Source of the DNA: Batillaria attramentaria
Lineage: Eukaryota > Mollusca > Gastropoda > Batillariidae
DNA: 64,000 nucleotides
Reading direction: 5' to 3'
Assembly (NCBI GenBank): GCA_018292915.2
Contig: JACVVK020000005.1
Span: 4,671,001-4,735,000, forward strand
In this document: piece after piece, positions 56,467-64,000 of the stretch
How the letters are laid out: every line of letters starts with the position of its first letter
Numbering within the stretch: the stretch's first letter is position 1
Notes under the pieces: model-generated
Databases searched by the model: none
Seen by the model: only the letters and a program-made list of their open reading frames with translations
Told to the model about the DNA's origin: nothing
Program-made: the position numbers and the translations under genes

Positions 56467-56919
56467 TAGTCAAGTGGCAGGAGACTATGATCAGTGGGCC
56501 GGGGCAGCCCGCCCTTGTGTCTTCTGGGAGCCGCAGACAGACAAGATTTGTTCAGTTCTCCTGAACAATCCGAAGTGGGGAACTGCAATACATTGTCTGG
56601 TCACGTTATGCTTTGTTTGGAGTTGTTGGGAAGTCATTGTGCCTCCTGTGGGCAATGAGTCTCCTGTCTCCTGAGGGTGCTACTGCGTGTGTCGGCGAAT
56701 AAGCCAGGCTGCGCTCATTTTATCAACGCTCTCTGGCCGTTGGGCAGAATTGCAGGTTGAAATGGCTCAGGAGACCCGGCTGATGCTGGAGTGGTCAGTG
56801 TCGAATGGTTTTGGTGATATGGTCTAAAACGCCAGAGGTGATGAAAAATATCTAAGTGCAGGGAGAGTCCAATAACTATTGAGGGGTTCCAATAATAGTT
56901 AAAAGTCAATGGACCAGAG

Positions 56920-56920
<1 letters not shown>

Positions 56921-56982
<62 letters not shown>

Positions 56983-57007
56983 TGTGTGTGTGTTGGGGGG
57001 GGGGGGC
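56921..57007 (+). repeat. (GT)n with G-run
   Basis: About 36 GT units with one TATG break, then a run of G. Confidence 0.96.
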
Positions 57008-57042
57008 TCAAGTACTATGGTGAGGGTCTAACAACTTTCCCC

Positions 57043-57215
57043 GTCGGGATAGCCGAATGGTCAAGAGCGTTGGACTGGACTTTCAGTGCTCGGGTCGTGC
57101 GTTCGAATCCCGGCTTAAAGCCAAATATTTGTTCATGCATGTTCCTTGTTTGCCTCGTCTTTAATATCACGGAAAGTTAAGTAACGGAAAAGGACATCCA
57201 TCAGTGAAACCCCAA
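57043..57215 (+). mobile_element. SINE-A, diverged copy
   Basis: Head GGGATAGCCGAATGG with an extra base run before GAGCGTTGGA, B box GCGTTCGAATCCCGG, and a degenerate body (TGTTCATGCATGTTCCTTG, then AACGGAAAAGGACAT). Confidence 0.8.
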
Positions 57216-57685
57216 AACAACTATTTTACTAGGCGCATAGCCGACGGCAAGGAGGTCTGGCCGACAGTGATGACTGACTATGCACCCACGGAAGGCCTCC
57301 GCAGACATTGCGAGATCGATTTTGCTGACAAATTCTGCTGTTTACGACGCCTCTGTTTGAAAGCTGTCTGGCAGAAGTAATGCCAGGTTATGATGCCACG
57401 CTGAAGCGACAGACCGCGCTCCGCCAGGAACCAGCTCCGAACTTCACTGGTGTCTGATGCACGGAGGGCGACTGACTAGGACGTGACGTAAGTCCGATGC
57501 TAGCTTGACAAAGCGGAGACTAAAAGATTAGCAAGAGATGCAGAAACGGAGACTGAGGGCGAGTTTGCGACTATCTCACTGAGGGACTAACCAGTGATCC
57601 AGGCTGATGATAGTCCCGACGTACTGTCTGAGACCAGAGCTTAGTCTGTACTGATGCAACGTGGCCTTTTTACTGAGCTGACGTT
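57216..57685. other. No gene recognised
   Basis: Mixed sequence without visible repeats, boxes or coding blocks. Confidence 0.45.
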
Positions 57686-58035
57686 ATTCAGGGCTTAAAA
57701 TCGTCCACCTGTGGTTAAAAATTTTCCTCTGAAAAAAAAGTGTATTTCCTCCTTTGAAGCATTTTGGCTTTTCCACTTGTCACTACATGCTTCACACCGG
57801 CTTTTCCTCCTGTTGGATCGGGGAGCCGGGGTGGTCGAATGGTAGAGCGTTGGACTTCTAATGCTCGGGTCGTGAGTTCGATCCCGGCTGGGGCCAAATA
57901 TTTGTGCTGGCTTTTTCATCGTTGCCCCGTCTTTGATATCACCCTATGTGGTGGAAAAGGACGTTAAACCCCCAAACACCCACCCCACCCACCCTGTTGG
58001 ATCATGGGCCATTTTAAGCTCTGGTTAATTTAGTT
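57686..58035 (+). repeat. Dispersed repeat G, copy 3, split by a SINE
   Basis: 'GGGCTTAAAATCGTCCACCT', 'TTCCTCCTTTGAAGCA', 'TTTTCCTCCTGTTGGATC' and (after the SINE) 'GGATCATGGGCCATTTTAAG' match the other copies. Confidence 0.82.
57820..57992 (+). mobile_element. SINE-A, full length, with clean 11 bp target duplication
   Basis: CCTGTTGGATC lies at 57809-57819 and 57993-58003. The head, body and (ACCC)n tail look nearly identical to the copies at 6423 and 36809 by eye. This copy defines the family borders well. Confidence 0.95.
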
Positions 58036-58339
58036 CGTTCGTATTTTAATAGATTAGTTAGAGATAGTCAAGTTATGGCTTTTGTACATACTTTTTACCT
58101 TTGACTTATTTGAGTACGTTTTAGGAAATCATTCATTCCATCCTCTGTCATTGCCCTAAATGATTGCCTTAGTCAGGATTAAAGTGTAATGAAAAATGAT
58201 ACACTGGTGTGGAAGCACTCCAGTTAAACTCTTTACTTACCGGGTAATAGTATCAATGACTGAGTGTGTGAATGTGTATATGTATTTATATGGTATGTTT
58301 GTGTATACCAATTGTGTTTTATTATCAAGAGGAGCAAAG

Positions 58340-58375
58340 CAAATTCTTCTTAATTGTAACTAAGAAGCAATAAAT

Positions 58376-58406
<31 letters not shown>

Positions 58407-58411
58407 TATCT
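58340..58411 (+). repeat. (ATCTT)n tail of a probable retroelement
   Basis: 'AGAAGCAATAAATCTATCTT' runs into about seven TTATC units ending at 58411. A polyadenylation-like AATAAA just before a short tandem tail is typical of a LINE 3' end, but no reverse transcriptase is present upstream. Confidence 0.6.
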
Positions 58412-58439
58412 GACCGAAGACAAATTTGTCTGTAAGGAC

Positions 58440-58830
58440 ACAGCGAAGCTGCTGGAACTTGAACTCTCTGACTAGTCTGTTTTCGTGCATCGGACCCCAG
58501 TTGACCGGCTGGCTGGCTGGCTCTGTGCGGAAGGGTCACAGAGAAAATGCGCTCGGGACATACCAGACCAGACACGAGGAACACTCTGAACTCCACCGAA
58601 GGGGCCATAGAGGAAAAGTGCATGGAAGTTACCCTCTGTCTGACGGAGACACTGGGCCCGGTCGAGTAACTAACTCTATGACTGGATGGCCTCTCCGCAC
58701 TGAAGGTCGGGTCACAGAGGAAAATTTGCTTGGGGTTACCCGTTGTATGACGGGACAGTGTATCTGCCTACTGGAGAGGTCGGCAGCTGTGCAGTTCCAT
58801 TTGCGCTGGAGCATAACTTGAATTTGATAA
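58440..58830 (+). repeat. Degenerate ~110 bp tandem units
   Basis: 'GAAGGGTCACAGAGAAAATG', 'GAAGGGGCCATAGAGGAAAA' and 'GTCGGGTCACAGAGGAAAAT' recur at about 58529, 58599 and 58705, followed by TTACCC and TGACGG motifs in the last two. Confidence 0.6.
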
Positions 58831-58954
58831 CTTCGTTCCATCAGCCTTATACTTAAATCAACATGACGTTACTTCGCTGAAGGGTCATTGCGGCTGCATT
58901 TCGGTTACGCGCGTATGTAATGTGTAATAATTCACACAGCCAGTGCCCGGAATG

Positions 58955-59115
58955 GCGGGTGGCCGAGATGGTAGTACTGTATGTAGAGCGTGGGACGCTC
59001 AGTGTTTGGGTCGTAAGTTCACATGCCAGCTGCGGGGAGCCAAAACTTTATGCTGGTTTATTCCTCGTTCTGGTTGATGGTCCATGCCCCGGCCGACCTA
59101 ACGGAAAAAAGACGT
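58955..59115 (+). mobile_element. SINE-A relative, degenerate
   Basis: 'GTGGCCGAGATGGTAG...TAGAGCG', 'GTCGTAAGTTCACATGCCAG', 'TTTATGCTGG' and 'GGAAAAAAGACGTTGAACCC' follow SINE-A order with many changes. Confidence 0.6.
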
Positions 59116-59188
59116 TGAACCCGCAATCAAGCAACTAATCCAATGCGCCCCCCCCCACCCCCCCGGAATACGTCTTTTCTTTGCTTTT

Positions 59189-59220
59189 TATGTTGTTTCC
59201 ATAGTAATGGAAACAACATA
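59189..59220. repeat. Perfect 14 bp palindrome with 4-base loop
   Basis: TATGTTGTTTCCAT at 59189-59202 is the exact reverse complement of 59207-59220, with loop AGTA. Confidence 0.95.
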
Positions 59221-59457
59221 ATAGGACGGGCTAAAATTTCCACGTTCATAGGCAAGCATCTGTGGTACAAACGCACGTCACTGCCGATCTCCCGCAGAGA
59301 CGATTATGCAAGTGTAACTCTGACAATGACGTAAGAAAACTTGCGTCATCGATGCTGACGCGTATGGTGTTCCGAACGCAGTTCTCCTCCTCAGTGAGTG
59401 CCGTCTGTGCGGATGTGTGTGCGTGTGTGTGTGCGTGTGTGAATTGTGTCCGGGCCC

Positions 59458-60060
59458 GTTTCTTCGAAGATACTTAACCGAATGGCTTCAAATTTGGGGT
59501 ATCCAAATTTATCAAAATGTTACATTAGACGATTCAAGCGTGTGATGATTGCTTAAGTGATTTGGGAGTTATCGCCCTTTTGAGACAAGTTGGTTGTCTT
59601 TCGTGTACAGGCGTAATATTTATTTAAATCACTCAATTGTTTGGCAGTAGATAGCTTGAATACGGACTCTGAATTGACTCACTACTAGAAAATGGTCGCT
59701 CTTATAGTTTTCATGTAAACCGAGCCTGAGTTGACATTGCATGTGAACCCAGTTCAGATGCCTATTTCTCCGAAAATACTAAACCGATCGATTTCAAATT
59801 TGGGGTTTCTAAATGAATCAAGATTGTTGAATAGAAGGCCCGATCCAGGTACGATTGCACACATGATTTGCGAGTTATCGCCCTTTTCAAAAAAAGTGGC
59901 TTTCTGGCGTTTAAAGGCGTAATATTTACCTAAACCACTCCATTTTTGGGACATAGATAGCATGAATACGGACTCTCAACTGAGTGAATTTTGGAGGTTG
60001 TCGCTTTTATACTTTTGGCGTAAACCGTACCTGATGAAAGTGCTGGTGAACACACTTTAG
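59458..60060 (+). repeat. Two ~300 bp tandem units
   Basis: 'ACTAAACCGA', 'TTCAAATTTGGGGT', 'GAGTTATCGCCCTTTT', 'AGGCGTAATATTTA.', 'ATAGATAGC.TGAATACGGACT' and 'GTAAACCG..CCTGA' occur in order from about 59458 and again from about 59761. Divergence is moderate by eye. Confidence 0.88.
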
Positions 60061-60471
60061 ATCTCAAAATCGCTCCTACTATACATAGATAATGAGCCTG
60101 GGGTGCCATAAAAAATATACAAAAAAAATTAGAAAAATTCACTGCAGCCGTTGTCGTCAGTTGACTCGAAAATTTGTACTCGAAGCACATTTCCTTTACA
60201 CAAGCCACACGCCTCACAAACATCGCAGAAAAGGCACACGCGCACTGACGCAAAACTGTATCAGCGTCAGTTTGCCGACGTCATGTTTGATTGACGTGGG
60301 GGTGTGTCGTCACTTTTCGGAAGTTCTCTATTTGTAGACGGGGAAAGCGGGAGTTTCATTGATGTAGTGAGCTTTGTTTTTCCCACTGACTCTCACTCAA
60401 TAGCATAGTAGAGTGAGAGAACACCACATAGGTCTCAATGGAGCACATGCACAAACGCGGCTCGCGCAAGT

Positions 60472-60472
60472 C

Positions 60473-60513
<41 letters not shown>

Positions 60514-60555
60514 GCGCGCGTATGTCTGTGTGTGTCTGTGTGCGCGCGCGCGCAG
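60472..60555 (+). repeat. (TGCG)n/(CG)n microsatellite
   Basis: TGCG units run into CGCGCG and GT/GC-rich sequence. Confidence 0.95.
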
Positions 60556-60836
60556 CAGACATAACACATAGTGAAAAAAACGTTCGCCGCGCAGACTTGT
60601 CTGTTAAACACATTGAGCCGGTATAAATTCGATCTTTACACTGCGCAGCAGCAACACTTCAATTTTCATGGGGCTGCTTTCATTGCAAGAATTGTATCCG
60701 AGTCAAAGTTATTACGTCAAATGTATTATGCGTCATCCCAATGAGGAAAACGTCATAGATTTCAAAGAAAACAACTTGACGTCTCTCCTCCAAAACCAAG
60801 ATTGGTCTGACAAGCCCGGTCAGTTGTTTCCATTGA

Positions 60837-60851
60837 GAGAGAGAGAGAGAG

Positions 60852-60912
<61 letters not shown>
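60837..60912 (+). repeat. (GA)n-(GT)n microsatellite
   Basis: GA tract (60837-60856) then about 28 GT units. Confidence 0.97.
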
Positions 60913-60914
<2 letters not shown>

Positions 60915-61274
60915 TCCCGTATACATGGCATTACAAAAGTACGACCGTCAGTGACGACAGCAGGTGATTAAATGGAAACAACATATTGGGCTGGTCAGTG
61001 GCCATCTTGTTTTCTTTATTCGGGGAAAGGTTTTACATATTGCGGCTGCAGTTCGGTCACGCACGTCAGTGTACAGTGTGTCAGTGTAATTCACACTGAC
61101 ACTGAGAGTCGATGCGGCTCTTTTCCCCTCTATTTCTCAGTTCCTTTCTTGTTTGTCACAATTCTATGGAGGAAATTCAGTGCACACACATGTAACGTAT
61201 GTAGCGAAAACCTCCTTCAACGCCCAAAATTAATTGCATAGTTCTAGTCCGGCGGAGTGCGTCCTCCCCGCAAA

Positions 61275-61640
61275 GCCTATTAACACATTTCGTACCGCGC
61301 ACGAGTACTGAACCGGCCCACGTTATTGACTCTTTTCCGGTTTGGGCCCTGTATGCGAAAGACTGATCAGGCAAGAGTTAACGGCTCTTACTGCAGCAAA
61401 CACAAGTATAATCAAATGCAGCACTCCCACCAAGCCTGGTCGAATGGTAGAGCGTTGGACTGACTTCTAATGCTCGGGTCGTGAGTTCGATCCCGGCTGG
61501 GGCCAAATATTTGTGCTGGCTTTTTCATCGTGCCTCGTCTTTGATATCACCCTATGTGGTGGAAAAGGACGTTAAACCCCCAAACACCCACCCACCCACC
61601 CCACCAAGCCATTTAAATCTATGTGACAAATTAATTATGA
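61275..61640 (+). repeat. Dispersed repeat C, copy 3, split by a SINE
   Basis: 'CACATTTCGTACCGCGCACG', 'CCTGTATGCGAAAGA', 'GCAGCAAACACAAGTATAAT' and 'GCACTCCCACC', with 'ATTTAAATCTATG' after the SINE. Confidence 0.82.
61437..61600 (+). mobile_element. SINE-A, slightly 5'-truncated, 10 bp target duplication
   Basis: Starts TGGTCGAATGGTAGAGCG and has the full body and (ACCC)n tail. CCACCAAGCC lies at 61427-61436 and 61601-61610. Confidence 0.93.
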
Positions 61641-61886
61641 AGTTTCTAGGAACTGAGTTAATAAAATTCCCTGGCTTTGCATGTAGCGCCTTCAGGTCTG
61701 GGTCTGCTGCTTATGCAGTGCTGTTTCGCCGTTACCGAAGCCAGTGTAAAGCCAGAGTCCCAGAGCCGCAGTGTTAGTTGTGTTGTGACCCTTCGGCCCT
61801 GATCCCCCAACTCCCAGACCCGTCCTGGCTGCTAGCTGCCCCACCCATATCAGTTGTTATATGTCAGCACCAGTATCACGTGCAGC

Positions 61887-61888
<2 letters not shown>

Positions 61889-61925
<37 letters not shown>

Positions 61926-61935
61926 TGTGTGTGTG
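61889..61935 (+). repeat. (GT)n microsatellite
   Basis: About 23 GT units with one GGG break. G-runs follow near 61960 and 62046-62059. Confidence 0.95.
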
Positions 61936-62088
61936 GTTTTCATTGCGGGGAGGAGTGGGGGGGGAGGGGTGATGACTGAGGGAGGATCTGAGACTGTTTG
62001 ACGACAACTCAGCTGTTGAGACGATCGATAAAAGCTTTAATGGCCGGGGGGGGGGGGGGTCTTGGTACCATCTAATCTCTTGTTTCAG

Positions 62089-62151
62089 CACGTAGCCAGT
62101 AGTGGTCGAAGCCAGAAAAGAGCTGTGGCGGCTTTGTCGCCCATTCCAGCA
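62089..62151 (+). other. Possible isolated exon (63 bases)
   Basis: A good acceptor (CTCTTGTTTCAG) precedes, and a good donor (GTGAGT) follows, a 63-base stretch open in frame (SSGRSQKRAVAALSPIP). If the donor is not used, the frame stays open to a TGA at 62278. I do not recognise the sequence and see no partner exons, so this may be chance. Confidence 0.2.
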
Positions 62152-63158
62152 GTGAGTGCCAGCAACTTGACGTGGCACGCGATGGATTTGGGGTCATCAT
62201 TACTGTTTGGGGACTTTGAAGTCATTCCAAGCCCCTTCTCATCCGACTGTCCGTTCCGTTCCTACTGCTGCTGTGACTGATGGGACTGAAGTAGTCCATA
62301 CCGTTTTCTAAACAGTCAAGTTGCAAACACACAAAAAATAAAATAAAATAAAAAGTAAGCACAGTGGGTGATTTGAACGTAACCAGTGCTTTTGGAATAA
62401 GTAATGTTGGGCATATGCTGCGAACTGGTTTATTGCGCCTAGGCGATGATAAGTTGCAATATTTGCTGAATATGCGTTTATTATTTGTGTTTGTTTTATC
62501 TAGTCGTAATTGCTGTTTGTTTTCTTCGCTGTTTTTGTAATCGGGAGTTCGATGAATTAGCATGAAGGTGCAGCGTCTCCAGCATGTCCCTGGTTTATAC
62601 TGTCCCGTAGACCGGTTTGCATCCTTTGTCCAACGTTACATTTTTGCTTGTTTGTTTTTTTCACGTAGTGCAGGCACACTTAGCCGCGAATTAGTCTTTG
62701 TGGCTTGCGCGCCGTTAAGCTCTAAAAACTCATTGAATATGGCCGAGCAAAAGAGCGCCGCTTCTGTAGAACCGTTGTAACACATCCCCAAACTACCCAA
62801 ACCGCTTTCGAACTGGTCGGTGGGTATTCAGTGTACAGTTGCACAGTTCCCGTTTAGCACTCCAGAATCCGGTTAGCGCCCAAACCGCCCCCGACCTCCA
62901 CAACCCAGTTCGTCAGTTCAGGACAGGCACCCTCATGTCACCTCACCATCGGGATGCACTAACTCGTTCACCAAACTCAGTCCTAACTTACAGCATGCCA
63001 CGCTGAAGTCTGTTGTCGCCGTCCGCATCCAGTACACAGACAGTAAAATGGTCTTTCTGCTACACCGTTCTCAGTTAAGTATTAAAGGTCTGCAATCTCA
63101 GCAAAAAGCCGCAAACATTGCGTTTTTTAAAACTGCGACTCCTTCGTTTGTGCACAAT
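62152..63158. other. No gene recognised
   Basis: A+T-rich at first (AAATAAAATAAAA at 62336-62353), then mixed. I see no homologous blocks or repeats. Confidence 0.45.
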
Positions 63159-63159
63159 C

Positions 63160-63419
63160 CTGTCAACTCTGTCACAGTTGCAGAGTTTTCAGCGCTTCGG
63201 GGACCCTTATAAAACCAGAGCACGAGTTTGCCGTGACATTATTTGGCTTTTGGTCAGTGAGCGAGACACATCGCTACAGTGTCTAGCGGATGTTGAGTGC
63301 TGCACGACCTTTCTCGCTCAGTGTCAAAACGCAAACTGAGCTGTGAAATCAGGCTGCCCTTGGCTTTTATTGGGGTTTCAGGGACGCTGAAAACTCTGCA
63401 ACTGTGACAGAGTTGACAG
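63160..63419. repeat. Inverted repeat with perfect 35 bp arms (MITE/hairpin-like)
   Basis: The 35 bases at 63160-63194 (CTGTCAACTCTGTCACAGTT... to TTTTCAGCG) are the exact reverse complement of 63385-63419. The 190-base centre has further short inverted motifs (GTGAGCGAGA / TCTCGCTCAGTG). No clear target duplication is visible. Confidence 0.9.
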
Positions 63420-63699
63420 TGCTTGCACGGTCGACTTTGCAATTTTTTTTCACACGTCGGAAAGCGTTTTGTTGGGAGCTGAGATCTTTAATGCCCGTGG
63501 GACCGTTGTGTGCGTGTGGAGGATGGTCGTGTTGTGGTGCACGGCGATATCGTGTATTGACGTCCCTCGTCTGGCACTGTGGCCATTGAGCTGTATCGTA
63601 AATGAGTTTTTATTGACCCGGGGCTCTGGCGGCTGACTCAAGCGGTGGCTTGACCTGACTGGCACACTTTCGGGACGGGACTAGTTACTGTTGTTGCAT

Positions 63700-64000
63700 C
63701 CGTAAGGACCAGATTGGGGTCGAGAACGGACTAAATTAGGGCCCAGAATAGACAGTTTTGTCCAGAACATAGAAATGGACGAAAGTCCGGGTCCACGATA
63801 GCCAGAATCGTTGTCCCGAATGACCAGAATTGTCCAGAATGTAAAGATGGACAAAACTTGGGTCCAAGATAGAACTGGGGTCCAGAACTAACAAGACTGG
63901 GGTCCAGCATGAACGAAATTGGACAGAATATAACATGGACAAAACTGAGGTCCTGGGTAGTCAGAACTGACACCCAGTACTGACAAAATGGGGGCCCAGA
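63700..64000 (+). repeat. Degenerate minisatellite, GGGGTCCAGAATGACAAAA-type units, to window end
   Basis: Variants of 'GGGTCCAGAA', 'TGTCCAGAA', 'GACAAAACT' and 'ATGGACGAAA' alternate about every 20-35 bases and continue past the window edge. Confidence 0.85.

Overview
This is animal nuclear DNA, most likely from a mollusc. A gastropod is my guess from the repeat content; the genes do not prove it. Two spliced, conserved, single-copy-type genes lie head to tail on the + strand. They are surrounded by long (CA/GT)n and (TC)n microsatellites, endonuclease/reverse-transcriptase LINEs and at least four families of tRNA-derived SINEs. Nothing is bacterial in layout: there are no operons, and the exons have GT-AG junctions in consistent phase.

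Layout. 1-2643 is the 3' two thirds of a frameshifted LINE. 2644-8186 is intergenic: minisatellite, microsatellites, and nested SINEs at 6410-6720. 8187-18406 is a complete six-exon mitochondrial carrier gene of the SLC25A45/47/48 group (285 aa). Its first intron holds an inverted-repeat element (8264-12349), and inside that sits a full-length LINE (8327-11838) with an intact ORF. 18407-19258 is a short intergenic gap. 19259-38289 carries 24 exons of VPS39 (821 aa, in frame throughout), the HOPS tethering subunit. The C-terminal zinc-finger exon expected after residue 821 was not found. 38290-64000 is about 26 kb with no confident gene. It consists of SINE copies, satellite-like tandem arrays, two hairpin/MITE-like elements, a large inverted repeat and microsatellites.

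How the parts relate. The two host genes have unrelated jobs: metabolite transport across the inner mitochondrial membrane, and late-endosome/lysosome tethering. I see no sign that they work together beyond being neighbours. The strongest signal in the window is nested mobile-element history that can be read from target-site duplications (TSDs). These include LINE into inverted-repeat element into intron, SINE into older SINE, SINE into dispersed repeat, and two 5'-truncated LINE insertions. Several repeats also sit right at splice sites: a (TG)n tract 8 bp before the exon 3 acceptor of the carrier gene, and a tandem array running into the exon 16 acceptor of VPS39.

Limits. All family names rest on reading by eye. 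No alignments, database searches or transcript data were available.
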